NCBI RefSeq assembly: GCF_040372805.1
Contig: NZ_BAABWJ010000005.1
Coordinates: forward strand, 62,001 to 126,000
Direction of reading: 5' to 3'
Source: Pseudoteredinibacter isoporae_A
Lineage (GTDB): Bacteria; Pseudomonadota; Gammaproteobacteria; Pseudomonadales; Cellvibrionaceae
Length of the DNA stretch: 64,000 bases
The stretch's first letter is position 1. Each line of letters begins with the position of its first letter. Shown piece after piece: positions 51,462-60,197 of this stretch. A model generated the notes under the pieces. That model ran no database searches. It saw nothing but the letters and a program-made list of their open reading frames with translations, and was not told where the DNA came from. Position numbers and translations under genes: made by a program.

Positions 51462-52847
51462 CTAGGATTCACGCCGCCATTTGGTGGCAATACTGCCATC
51501 ATCAGCACGATAGTCATCCAGCAATACGCCTTGAGCTTTCAGCTCGTCACGAATCTCATCAGCACGTGCAAAGTTTTTGTCGGCTCTCGACTGTAAACGT
51601 TCTGCGATAAGCTGCTCAATTACATCCGCTGCCAAGTCATCCTCGCTACCTTGGGTAAACCATTGCTCTGGCTCCTGCTGCAATAGACCCAATACCGAGG
51701 CTATCGCCAGCAACTCCCCTTTCAGCTGAGCCTTGTCTTGCATTTCAGCCAACTTCAATCGTTTGGCAATGGCCAGCATTTCAGTGATTGCCTGGCGACT
51801 GTTCAGGTCATCCAGCAGCGCCTGATAGGCCGATAAGGTTTTCACATCGCAGCCAGCAGCTTCAACAGCTTGCTCATCACGCAGAACACCGTAAATGTAA
51901 TCCAGGTTATCGCGGGATTCCTCCAACAACTTCTGAGAGAAGTCCATATCTGAGCGATAATGCGCCGATAGAATGCCGTAACGTAGAACCTCACCCGGAT
52001 ACACTTTCAGCAAATCTCTTACCAGACGGAAATTTCCTAAAGACTTTGACATCTTTTCGCCGTCGATATTGATGTAGCCATTGTGCATCCAGTAGCGAAC
52101 GTATTCCTCAGCGTCATTGGCGCAGCAGCTCTGGGCAATTTCATTTTCATGGTGCGGGAAAATTAAATCCTTACCACCGCCATGAATATCGATACTCTCA
52201 CCCAAGTGCTTTTTGATCATTGCGGAACACTCGAGATGCCAACCAGGGCGGCCAAAGCCCCAAGGACTTTCCCAACCAGGTTCATCATCACTGGAGGGCT
52301 TCCACAGCACGAAATCACCTGCGTATTTTTTATAGTCCGCGACTTCTACGCGCGCGCCATCCAACATATCTTCCAGCTTACGGTTGGACAGCTCACCATA
52401 ATTTTCCATGGAGCGGACATCAAACAGCACATGCTTGTCAGCTTCATAAGCATGCCCTTTGGCTATCAAACGCTCAATCATGTCGATCATTTCCGGCAAA
52501 TGCTCTGTGGCCCGGGGGATGATGTTTGGCGTTAAACAGTTAATTGCGGCCATATCTTCCGCATAGGCTTCCGTATAACGATCGGAAACTTGAGCAATTG
52601 TCTCACCATTGTCCCGGGCGGTCTGCATGATTTTATCGTCGATATCGGTGATATTTCGCGCGTAAGTGACCTTAGGAAACTCTTCCCGTAATACTCGCAA
52701 CAAGGTATCGAAAACTACCGCAGGGCGCGCATTACCAATATGCACAAAGTTGTAAACCGTTGGACCACAGACGTACATACGAATATGCTCTGGATCTATC
52801 GGATTAAACTCTTCTTTTTGACGTTTTTTTGTGTTGTACAACTGCAT
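51462..52847 (-). CDS. cysS: Cysteinyl-tRNA synthetase
   Basis: A 461-residue class I aminoacyl-tRNA synthetase that charges tRNA-Cys. It has the zinc-site start MYVCGPTVYNFVHIGNARP with HIGN, the cysteine-recognition region WHLECSAMIKKHLG and HGGGKDLIFPHHENEIAQS with further zinc ligands, and the EKMSKSLGNF loop. The C-terminal DALR-like and anticodon regions end KWRRES. The length equals E. coli CysS. It stands next to glnS on the same strand, as in Pseudomonas. Confidence 0.95.
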   Translation of the reverse strand: MQLYNTKKRQKEEFNPIDPEHIRMYVCGPTVYNFVHIGNARPAVVFDTLLRVLREEFPKVTYARNITDIDDKIMQTARDNGETIAQVSDRYTEAYAEDMAAINCLTPNIIPRATEHLPEMIDMIERLIAKGHAYEADKHVLFDVRSMENYGELSNRKLEDMLDGARVEVADYKKYAGDFVLWKPSSDDEPGWESPWGFGRPGWHLECSAMIKKHLGESIDIHGGGKDLIFPHHENEIAQSCCANDAEEYVRYWMHNGYINIDGEKMSKSLGNFRLVRDLLKVYPGEVLRYGILSAHYRSDMDFSQKLLEESRDNLDYIYGVLRDEQAVEAAGCDVKTLSAYQALLDDLNSRQAITEMLAIAKRLKLAEMQDKAQLKGELLAIASVLGLLQQEPEQWFTQGSEDDLAADVIEQLIAERLQSRADKNFARADEIRDELKAQGVLLDDYRADDGSIATKWRRES

Positions 52848-52934
52848 AACAATGAACTCTACTGCGGTCGCCTGTTTTTAAAGGCCTGATCCAGGTACAT
52901 TCAGTATCAAACCCAAAACAAGAGACCAAAATTT

Positions 52935-54638
52935 TTATACCTTATTGGCCCAATTATCTTTCAAGCCAATGGTACGATTAAAGACGATTTTACCGTCTTG
53001 ACTGTGCTTGGCATCCAAACAGAAATAGCCTTCACGCTCAAATTGGTAAGCCTCTTCTGCGTTCGCATTCAGTAAAGAACGCTCGGCCTTGGCACCACTG
53101 ACAATACTCAAACTTTCTGGATTGATGTAATCCAAGAAGTTTTTATCACCAGCGTCTGGCGCCGCATCATTGAACAGGCGATCGTATAAACGCACTTCGC
53201 AGTCAACATTGTGACTGGCAGATACCCAGTGAATAACACCACGCGGGCGGATACCTTCCGGTGGATTATTCCCAACCGTGCCCGGAACCAATGCCACTTT
53301 AATTTCGACTATGTCTCCAGCCTCGTTTTTAATGACGTCTTCAGCTTTAATGACATAGCTACCACGCAGACGAACGTACTCACCAGCGACCAGTCGTTTG
53401 AATTTTTTGCGCGACAGGCTGCTGTCTTCATTAAAATCAGCACGATCAATATACAGCGTTTCGGTAAACGGCAGCTCACGGATCCCCCGAGATTCATCAT
53501 TCGGGTGAACGGGTTGCTGCATGGTCGCTACCCCCTCTTCTACCGAATGCCCATCCGCCGACAGCTGGTCAAAATTCACCACCGTTAACAGCAGCGGATC
53601 AAGAACACACATGGCCCTCGGCGCCACGTTGTTCAAATCATCGCGAATGGTGTGTTCCAGCGTGGCCACATCAATGGTGCTGCCCGACTTGGTGACACCG
53701 ATAACATCACAGAAATTACGCACGGCAGCGGGTGTAACCCCGCGTCGACGTAAACCCGAAATCGTCGGCATACGCGGGTCATCCCAGCCGTCCACAAAGC
53801 CTTCGTCAACCAGCTGTTTCAGCTTGCGCTTTGAGGTCACCGTATAATTCAATTCAAGACGAGCAAACTCATACTGTGTCGGCTGACTTGGCACCGGCAG
53901 ATTCTCAATAAACCATTCATACAGTGGACGATGGTCCGCAAACTCCAAAGTGCAGATCGAATGAGTGACGCCTTCGATCGCGTCTTCCTGACCGTGGGCG
54001 AAATCGTAAGTCGGATAGATACACCAGGTGTCGCCAGTCTGATGATGGCTTTGCTTACGGATCCGATACAGCATTGGGTCACGCATATTCATGTTGGGGC
54101 TGGCCATATCAATCTTGGCACGCAACACGCAGTCGCCTTCCTCGTATTCACCGGCACGCATCTTCTCGAACTCGGCCAGATTCTCCTCCACACTGCGGTT
54201 GCGATGCGGACTGTCCTTACCGGGTTTGGTCGCCCAACCCCGATATTCGCGAGTCTGCTCCGCGCTCAAATGACACACATAGGCCTTGCCCTCACGAATC
54301 AGATGAAGCGCCCAGTCATAGAACTGCTCAAAATAGCTGGAGGCATAGCGGATATCCCCATCCCAGTCGAAACCCAGCCATTGCACATCACGTACGATGG
54401 ATTCAACGTATTCCTGATCTTCTTTCGCCGGATTGGTGTCGTCGAAACGAAGGTTACATCGTCCACCAAAGCGCTCCGCCAAGCCAAAATTCAAACAGAT
54501 CGACTTGGCATGACCAATATGCAGATACCCATTGGGCTCTGGCGGAAAACGGGTCACAAGGGCGTCGTGGCGGCCTGCCTCAAGGTCCTGAGTGATAATT
54601 TGTTCAAGGAAGTTCAGCGGTTTGCTTGTTTCGCTCAT
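52935..54638 (-). CDS. glnS: Glutaminyl-tRNA synthetase
   Basis: A 567-residue class I synthetase charging tRNA-Gln directly. Signatures are RFPPEPNGYLHIGHAKSICL, RFDDTNPAKEDQEYVESI, YDFAHGQEDAIEGVTHSICT, FARLELNYTVTSKRKLKQLV (the KMSKS equivalent) and WDDPRMPTISGLRRRG. Two beta-barrel anticodon domains fill the C-terminus. AAGGATTATCC precedes the ATG. It is divergent from ppiB with about 240 bases between them, and cysS follows downstream. Confidence 0.95.
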   Translation of the reverse strand: MSETSKPLNFLEQIITQDLEAGRHDALVTRFPPEPNGYLHIGHAKSICLNFGLAERFGGRCNLRFDDTNPAKEDQEYVESIVRDVQWLGFDWDGDIRYASSYFEQFYDWALHLIREGKAYVCHLSAEQTREYRGWATKPGKDSPHRNRSVEENLAEFEKMRAGEYEEGDCVLRAKIDMASPNMNMRDPMLYRIRKQSHHQTGDTWCIYPTYDFAHGQEDAIEGVTHSICTLEFADHRPLYEWFIENLPVPSQPTQYEFARLELNYTVTSKRKLKQLVDEGFVDGWDDPRMPTISGLRRRGVTPAAVRNFCDVIGVTKSGSTIDVATLEHTIRDDLNNVAPRAMCVLDPLLLTVVNFDQLSADGHSVEEGVATMQQPVHPNDESRGIRELPFTETLYIDRADFNEDSSLSRKKFKRLVAGEYVRLRGSYVIKAEDVIKNEAGDIVEIKVALVPGTVGNNPPEGIRPRGVIHWVSASHNVDCEVRLYDRLFNDAAPDAGDKNFLDYINPESLSIVSGAKAERSLLNANAEEAYQFEREGYFCLDAKHSQDGKIVFNRTIGLKDNWANKV

Positions 54639-54880
54639 GGCGTTTGGATAATCCTTACTTCAATGGCTAGCTTGTTGATCCCAAGTGGCGATGTATTCCC
54701 CCACTTTAGCAAGACCTACCCCGCATCCTCGTGCGGTTTAGGGCTTTGGTTTGAGATCCGAGTCAAACCGCGTATTATAGCCGCCCTCAGCCCCTGTCGG
54801 CATCTTTTTCCTTGGTTTTTGCCTGAATACGGCAAGCCAGACCGCATAAACCCACTGTGACAGCAGTTATAGGACAGACA

Positions 54881-55381
54881 ATGATTACTTTACATACCAA
54901 TTTTGGTGACATCAGCATCGAGCTGGATTTTGAAAACGCCCCCAACACCGCTGCCAACTTCAAGCAATACGCGGAAGATGGCTTCTACGAAGGCACCCTG
55001 TTCCACCGTGTGATCGACGGCTTTATGGTCCAGGGCGGCGGCATGAATACCGACATGCAGGACAAAATGGACGGCCGTCGAGCGCCCATCGAAAATGAAG
55101 CCGATAACGGCTTGAGCAACGACATCGGGACCTTAGCGATGGCTCGCACCATGGACCCACACAGCGCGACCTGCCAGTTCTTCATTAACGTCGCCGACAA
55201 CGGCTTCCTGAACCACACCGCTAAGAACAGCCAAGGTTGGGGCTACTGCGTTTTCGGTAAAGTCGTTGAAGGCATGGACGTCGTGAACAGCATCAAGGGG
55301 GTTTCGACCGGAAATATGATGGGTCACTCCGACGTACCCAAAGACAGCATTATTATTGAAAAAGTCAGCATCAGTGAATAA
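54881..55381 (+). CDS. ppiB: Cyclophilin-type peptidyl-prolyl isomerase B
   Basis: A 166-residue cytoplasmic cyclophilin: LHTNFGDISIELDFENAPNT, the active-site FHRVIDGFMVQGGGM, MARTMDPHSATCQFFINVAD and the terminal FGKVVEGMDVV. The isomerase arginine is in FHRV. The chosen ATG has AGGACA upstream; the frame is open for eight codons before it without a better signal. lpxH follows after 28 bases, an order also found in Pseudomonas. Confidence 0.93.
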   Translation: MITLHTNFGDISIELDFENAPNTAANFKQYAEDGFYEGTLFHRVIDGFMVQGGGMNTDMQDKMDGRRAPIENEADNGLSNDIGTLAMARTMDPHSATCQFFINVADNGFLNHTAKNSQGWGYCVFGKVVEGMDVVNSIKGVSTGNMMGHSDVPKDSIIIEKVSISE

Positions 55382-55409
55382 CCAGAAGCCTTAACGAGTT
55401 GCCTGTCTC

Positions 55410-56126
55410 ATGAGTGTTTTATTCATTTCCGATTTACACCTGGATGAGAGCCGTCCGAATGTCACACAAGCGTTCTACCGGTTTCTAGAGGAACGGGCCC
55501 CCGCGGCCGACGCACTGTATATTCTCGGGGATTTCTTCGAAGTGTGGATCGGAGACGACGATGACGCCCCTCTCGCTCTCGACGTTCAGGAACAGTTACG
55601 GAGGTTGAGCCAAACGGGAACGGCGCTGTACATCATGCACGGCAACCGTGATTTTCTGTATGGCGATCGCTTTTGCCAAAACAGCGGCGCCACTCTACTG
55701 ACAGACCCGAGCCGTATCGATCTGGCCGGAAAATCCTGCCTGTTGATGCACGGCGATAGTTTGTGTACCGACGATACCGAGTACATGGCCTTCCGCCAGC
55801 AGGCACGCAACCCCGACTGGCAAGCACAACTGCTCTCACAACCCCTGGAAGCACGGCGCCAGTTAGCACAACAGCTACGACAACAAAGCCAATCGATGAG
55901 CGCCATGAAAGCCGAAGACATTATGGACGTGAATGCCGAAGCCGTCGCGGACATCATGAGCCGTCAACAGGCCGAGGTCCTCATTCATGGACACACCCAC
56001 CGCCCGGCTCAACACTCACTCGAGCATGGCAAGGAACGCTGGGTTCTTGGTGACTGGCATGAGAAAGCCTGGTGCATTGAGGTAGACGATCGCGGCATTC
56101 GACTCGAATCCTGGTCAATTGCTTAG
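55410..56126 (+). CDS. lpxH: UDP-2,3-diacylglucosamine diphosphatase
   Basis: A 238-residue membrane-associated metallophosphoesterase that converts UDP-2,3-diacylglucosamine to lipid X in lipid A synthesis. All calcineurin-like metal motifs are present: FISDLHLDESRP, GDFFEVWIGDD, MHGNRDFLYG, MHGDSLCTDD and IHGHTHRPAQH. The length equals E. coli LpxH. It follows ppiB by 28 bases, probably as one unit. It confirms a Gram-negative outer membrane with lipid A. Confidence 0.93.
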   Translation: MSVLFISDLHLDESRPNVTQAFYRFLEERAPAADALYILGDFFEVWIGDDDDAPLALDVQEQLRRLSQTGTALYIMHGNRDFLYGDRFCQNSGATLLTDPSRIDLAGKSCLLMHGDSLCTDDTEYMAFRQQARNPDWQAQLLSQPLEARRQLAQQLRQQSQSMSAMKAEDIMDVNAEAVADIMSRQQAEVLIHGHTHRPAQHSLEHGKERWVLGDWHEKAWCIEVDDRGIRLESWSIA

Positions 56127-56273
56127 TCACGCCTATTGAGTGTGATTAAGCCCCGCTGGCCCCCCAAACAAAAGCTCGAAAAATTTCGCCTCGCTGTCTG
56201 TTCTCGCACTGTCACTTCCGCTAATCTTTAGCTTAAATATAAGTAATGATAAAAATGTCTAGCGGGTACCAAT

Positions 56274-57434
56274 GTGGAAAGCTTTGTCTTTAATACGACC
56301 AAATCTCTGATCAATCAACCAGGGGCGATTGCGCAGCTCGCCGACATTTGCAAGCAACACGGTGTTCGCAAACCGATCATTGTTACCGATCAGGGCATTG
56401 TCGCCTGCGGTCTACTGGAAAAACTTGAAGCCGTATTCCACCGAGAGGATCTGCCCTACGCCTGCTTTTGTGACATTGTGGCTGACCCGCCGGAGCGCGT
56501 GATTTACGAAGCGTTGGACCTCGCCCGCAGCCAAGGCGTAGACGGTGTCATTGGTTTTGGTGGCGGAAGCTCGCTCGACAGCGCTAAACTGATCGCATTG
56601 ATGCTGGCCTCGGGAGAAAAACTGGAAGACATTTACGGTATTGAACAAGCAAAAGGTCCACGCCTTCCACTCATGTTGATTCCCACCACCGCAGGCACCG
56701 GCTCGGAAGCCACAGCGGTGGCCATTGTAACCACTGGTGAAACAAGCAAGATGGGGGTCGTCACCCCTTTGCTATTGCCCGACGTCGCCATTCTTGATGC
56801 AGAATTAACCCTGGGTTTGCCCGCTCACATCACCGCAGCTACGGGCATTGACGCCATGGTTCATGCCATCGAGGCTTACACCAGCGCTCACAAGAAAAAC
56901 CGCTACTCAGATATTCTGGCCAAGGAAGCGTTAGATTTACTGGCGAACAATATTCTGAAGGTTTGCCAAAATGGCCAGGATCTCGAAGCACGACAGGCCA
57001 TGCTCCTCGGCGCATTTCTCGCCGGCCAGGCCTTTGCCAATTCTCCCGTGGCGGCCGTGCATGCCCTGGCGTACCCCTTGGGTGGTCATTTTCATATCCC
57101 CCATGGCCTAAGCAATTCATTGGTTTTGCCACACGTGATGCGCTTCAACAATAGCCACTGCCATGAACTCTATGCCGAGCTGGCCCCAATTATTATGGGT
57201 GATGATTACATTGCCCATGAAGACAGCAAAGCCGTGAGTACCGAACTGATTAAACACATCGAATTGCTGATTGGGAATCTAAAGCTCTGTACTCACTTAC
57301 GCGACTTGGACATTCAAGAAAAAGATCTGCCCGTACTCGCCAAAGATGCGATGCTGCAAACCCGTTTACTGCAGAACAACCCGAGAAATGTCAGCGAGCA
57401 GGACGCTTTGAATATTTACAAAGCAGCTTGGTAA
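56274..57434 (+). CDS. Iron-containing alcohol dehydrogenase
   Basis: A 386-residue group III (iron) dehydrogenase. The nucleotide-binding part has GFGGGSSLDSAKLIAL and LPLMLIPTTAGTGSEATAVA. The metal-binding part has GIDAMVHAIEAYTS, VHALAYPLGGHFHIPHGLSN with the ligand histidines, and a conserved NP near the end (NNPRNVSEQD). The start is a GTG at 56274 preceded by a weak AGCGGG. It is monocistronic. The substrate alcohol cannot be deduced, though the length and motifs fit primary-alcohol or 1,3-propanediol dehydrogenases. Confidence 0.88.
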   Translation: MESFVFNTTKSLINQPGAIAQLADICKQHGVRKPIIVTDQGIVACGLLEKLEAVFHREDLPYACFCDIVADPPERVIYEALDLARSQGVDGVIGFGGGSSLDSAKLIALMLASGEKLEDIYGIEQAKGPRLPLMLIPTTAGTGSEATAVAIVTTGETSKMGVVTPLLLPDVAILDAELTLGLPAHITAATGIDAMVHAIEAYTSAHKKNRYSDILAKEALDLLANNILKVCQNGQDLEARQAMLLGAFLAGQAFANSPVAAVHALAYPLGGHFHIPHGLSNSLVLPHVMRFNNSHCHELYAELAPIIMGDDYIAHEDSKAVSTELIKHIELLIGNLKLCTHLRDLDIQEKDLPVLAKDAMLQTRLLQNNPRNVSEQDALNIYKAAW

Positions 57435-57484
57435 AAGCGGCATAGTAAAAAGTGCACTGAAAAACAAACATCAATATAGAAGTG

Positions 57485-57510
57485 ACACCACTCGCGCTCA
57501 CGGGTGGTAT
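57485..57510. terminator. Imperfect hairpin between convergent genes
   Basis: ACACCAC and GTGGTAT form an imperfect stem around a G+C-rich loop, between the alcohol dehydrogenase and patatin stop codons. There is no T run, so the call is tentative. Confidence 0.25.
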
Positions 57511-58653
57511 CTATAACTTGAAAAATTGCTCGATTTTATCCCGTTCCCACATCGCGTCCTGATGCCCCAGATCCATCAACTCCTGACAGTATTCCGGGCA
57601 AAACAACAAATAACTCGCCGCGGCAGAGCCCCCGCCACTGGCCGTTGCACCGGTCGAACGGAAAAACATTTTTAGGGAAGGCGGCAAATAACGGACTTTT
57701 CGGCCTGCAATTTTGTCAAGAGCTTTGGACGGTGAAATCACCAAGCTTTCGATAGGACGCAAACGTTTTTCAGCCTGACGTTCCTCTTCGCTCATTTTCA
57801 ACAAGAGCTCATTGACTCGCTCCAGGTGTTCGATGTCCCCTTCCAGACTGTCAATAAATGCACTGTTAAACATGTGGCCAATAATCTGCGCAATGGAAGG
57901 CGAGTGCCGAACCGGCTGAGGCTTGCGGTTCCATTGTTTGGTGTTGCGATTACCACTCACACCAATAATAAACACACGGTCGGCCCCCAGGTGTAAGGCT
58001 GGGCTGATGGGCGCCAACTGACGCATGGCACCATCGCCAAAATACTGTTCGCCGAGTTTTACGGTGGGAAAAATCGTTGGAATCGCTGACGATGCCATCA
58101 AATGGTCAACATTAATATCGGTACGTCGCCCTACCCGCCGATGACGTCGCCATTCACGGATCGATGGATGCTCATCTTTAGCTTCAAAAAAGCTGACCGA
58201 TTCGCCAGTGGAATAACCCATCGCGGTAATAGCCAAGGCTTCCAATGCGCCTTTGTTGAGCATCTCAGGAATCTGTTGAAACTGGATGGCCTGGGACAAA
58301 AAATCACGCAGGGGCGAATTATCCAATAAGGATACCGGCTTATGAACACCGACACCTCGATTCAACAAGGAGCCCACCAAACTCAGGCCGCCTTTACTCA
58401 CATCCCACCAACCCGATTTAAATACGTGGTCAGCGGTTAGATTACCCCAGAAGTTTTCCAGGTTATCGACAGCAAAAGAAAAATTATCACAACGTGAGGC
58501 GAGGCTCACCGCGTTAATGGCACCAGCGGAAGTTCCACAAATAATGGGAAAGGGATTTTTCTCGGTGGGAATAATTTCTTTCAGTGCTTTAAGCACGCCG
58601 ATCTGGTAAGCAGCGCGCGCGCCACCACCAGAAAGAATCAACGCATTTTTCAT
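57511..58653 (-). CDS. Patatin-like phospholipase (NTE/RssA family)
   Basis: A 380-residue lipid hydrolase with the full patatin signature: oxyanion loop LSGGGARAAYQIGVLKAL, nucleophile elbow ICGTSAGAINAVSLA and the catalytic Asp in QYFGDGAMRQLAP. It has no cyclic-nucleotide or membrane domain. The C-terminal third is basic and helical. It begins three bases after the stop of the NfeD gene and so probably belongs to the stomatin-NfeD-patatin operon, which suggests a role in membrane-lipid turnover. Confidence 0.87.
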   Translation of the reverse strand: MKNALILSGGGARAAYQIGVLKALKEIIPTEKNPFPIICGTSAGAINAVSLASRCDNFSFAVDNLENFWGNLTADHVFKSGWWDVSKGGLSLVGSLLNRGVGVHKPVSLLDNSPLRDFLSQAIQFQQIPEMLNKGALEALAITAMGYSTGESVSFFEAKDEHPSIREWRRHRRVGRRTDINVDHLMASSAIPTIFPTVKLGEQYFGDGAMRQLAPISPALHLGADRVFIIGVSGNRNTKQWNRKPQPVRHSPSIAQIIGHMFNSAFIDSLEGDIEHLERVNELLLKMSEEERQAEKRLRPIESLVISPSKALDKIAGRKVRYLPPSLKMFFRSTGATASGGGSAAASYLLFCPEYCQELMDLGHQDAMWERDKIEQFFKL

Positions 58654-58656
58654 AGC

Positions 58657-59106
58657 TTACCGCAGAGCTTCCACCTTTAAGGTCATGCCATCAACGGCCA
58701 CCACTTTAACCTTAGTGTTAGCCGGGTAATCTTCATCCGCTTCGATGACCCAGAGAGAATCACCAATTTGTACACGCCCTTTATTCGCGCTCATATCTTC
58801 AAGCACCAGCGCTTCCTTACCCAGCAGGCGAGCGTCAACGCTGTTCAACAAAGGTTGATCGGTTGCTTCATTAATATGTCGAAAGCGTGCCCAGTACAAC
58901 CAGGTCGCCGCCACCGACAGTACCGCAAAACACAACAACTGGGCCTGCCAGCTTATTCCGCTTAGCACACCGGCAATCAGGGCTGTGAGTAATGCACCGA
59001 CGCCAATCCCCAATAAAAATCCAGCGGCTCCAAGCATTTCCAGAATAAGGAGTACGACGCCCAGAATCAGCCAATGCCAAGCCGTAATTTCGCTAAAAAA
59101 CTCCAT
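58657..59106 (-). CDS. NfeD-family membrane protein
   Basis: A 149-residue protein with two to three N-terminal membrane helices (WHWLILGVVLLILEMLGAAG, FLLGIGVGALLTALIAGV, LLCFAVLSVAATWLYW) and a C-terminal OB-fold domain (VLEDMSANKGRVQIGDSLWV, ending KVVAVDGMTLKVEAL). It is the short form of NfeD, without a ClpP-like protease domain. Such proteins pair with SPFH/stomatin proteins, as here, where the stomatin gene precedes it by ten bases. The chosen ATG sits next to that stop codon; 21 upstream in-frame codons lie inside the stomatin gene. Confidence 0.87.
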   Translation of the reverse strand: MEFFSEITAWHWLILGVVLLILEMLGAAGFLLGIGVGALLTALIAGVLSGISWQAQLLCFAVLSVAATWLYWARFRHINEATDQPLLNSVDARLLGKEALVLEDMSANKGRVQIGDSLWVIEADEDYPANTKVKVVAVDGMTLKVEALR

Positions 59107-59116
59107 GTTAATAACC

Positions 59117-60031
59117 TTAGCTCTGTTTTGCCGATTTAACCAGTTCGTGAATTCCCTCAATGGAACCAATCACACTGGAGGCTTCAAGCGGCATAAGCAC
59201 CACTTTGCTGTTATCTGCTGAGGCCAGTTGGCCGAGCGCGTCCACGTATTTTTGCGCAACGAAGTAATTAATCGCCTGAGCATTTCCCTTAGCAATCGCC
59301 TCGCTCACCATAAAGGTCGCTTTCGCTTCAGCCTGAGCTTCTCGCTCGCGAGCTTCAGCTTCCAGAAACGCGGATTCACGTTCACCTTCTGCTCGTAGAA
59401 TCTGTGATCGTTTCTCACCCTCGGCCACCTTAATCGCGGATTCACGTTCACCTTCAGCCAACAGAATCTGTGCGCGCTTTTCTCGTTCAGCTTTCATTTG
59501 ATTAGCCATCGCATCAACCAAATCTCGAGGTGGCGTGATGTCTTTAATTTCAATACGAGTAACTTTAATGCCCCAAGGGTTGGTCGCTTCATCAACCTTG
59601 GTCAACAAGGCATTATTGATTTGATCTCGATTCGAGAGCATAGCGTCGAGTTCCATTGACCCTAACACCGCACGAATATTGGTCATTACCAGGTTTTGCA
59701 TAGCGCGCTCGAGATTATTCACCTCATAAGACGCTTTGACAGAATCCACCACTTGGTAGAAACACACCGCATCCGTGGTGACCATAGCATTATCAGCACT
59801 GATGACTTCCTGGGGCTGAATATCCAGTACCTGCTCCATGACAATCTGCCGATGGCCGATGCTATCAATGAAGGGCACAATGATTTGCAGGCCTGGGCGC
59901 AGTAAACGCGTGTATTTTCCAAAACGCTCGACCGTCCACTCTTCGCCCTGAGGAACGCTTTTAACCGCTCTAAGGATGATAATAATCGCCAGGACAGCGA
60001 CAACCACCACAGTAATATTGACATCGACCAT
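59117..60031 (-). CDS. SPFH/band 7 (stomatin-like) membrane protein, QmcA type
   Basis: A 304-residue membrane-anchored scaffold with an N-terminal helix (VDVNITVVVVAVLAIIIILR) and an SPFH domain (about 25-190, with VPQGEEWTVERFGKYTRLLRPG as separated parts, VMEQVLDIQPQEVISADNA and GIKVTRIEIKDITPP). A helical tail follows with a duplicated block EGERESA(I/F), 22 residues apart, visible in DNA as a direct repeat (59370-59389 and 59436-59455). The ATG ending at 60031 has GGGGG five bases upstream; an ATG four codons earlier is possible. It forms an operon with NfeD and patatin genes and probably organises membrane microdomains. Confidence 0.88.
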   Translation of the reverse strand: MVDVNITVVVVAVLAIIIILRAVKSVPQGEEWTVERFGKYTRLLRPGLQIIVPFIDSIGHRQIVMEQVLDIQPQEVISADNAMVTTDAVCFYQVVDSVKASYEVNNLERAMQNLVMTNIRAVLGSMELDAMLSNRDQINNALLTKVDEATNPWGIKVTRIEIKDITPPRDLVDAMANQMKAEREKRAQILLAEGERESAIKVAEGEKRSQILRAEGERESAFLEAEAREREAQAEAKATFMVSEAIAKGNAQAINYFVAQKYVDALGQLASADNSKVVLMPLEASSVIGSIEGIHELVKSAKQS

Positions 60032-60197
60032 AGATACCCCCATTAAAAGGTCTGTTAACGAGCGCTACGCTAACAGATTGCCTGCCAGCATAAAAGCCGA
60101 AATGGGCACTCGTGGGATTTAAATCCAGCTTGTGAGGGTGAGGAAGATTCGAGAGCGGAGTTTGCCCACCGCAAGCTGCGGCAGGCAACAAGAGAGG

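Noticed and set aside
59370..59455. Direct DNA repeat within the stomatin-like gene as a possible mobile or regulatory repeat
   Set aside because: It is explained by a duplicated 22-residue block in the protein's helical tail.
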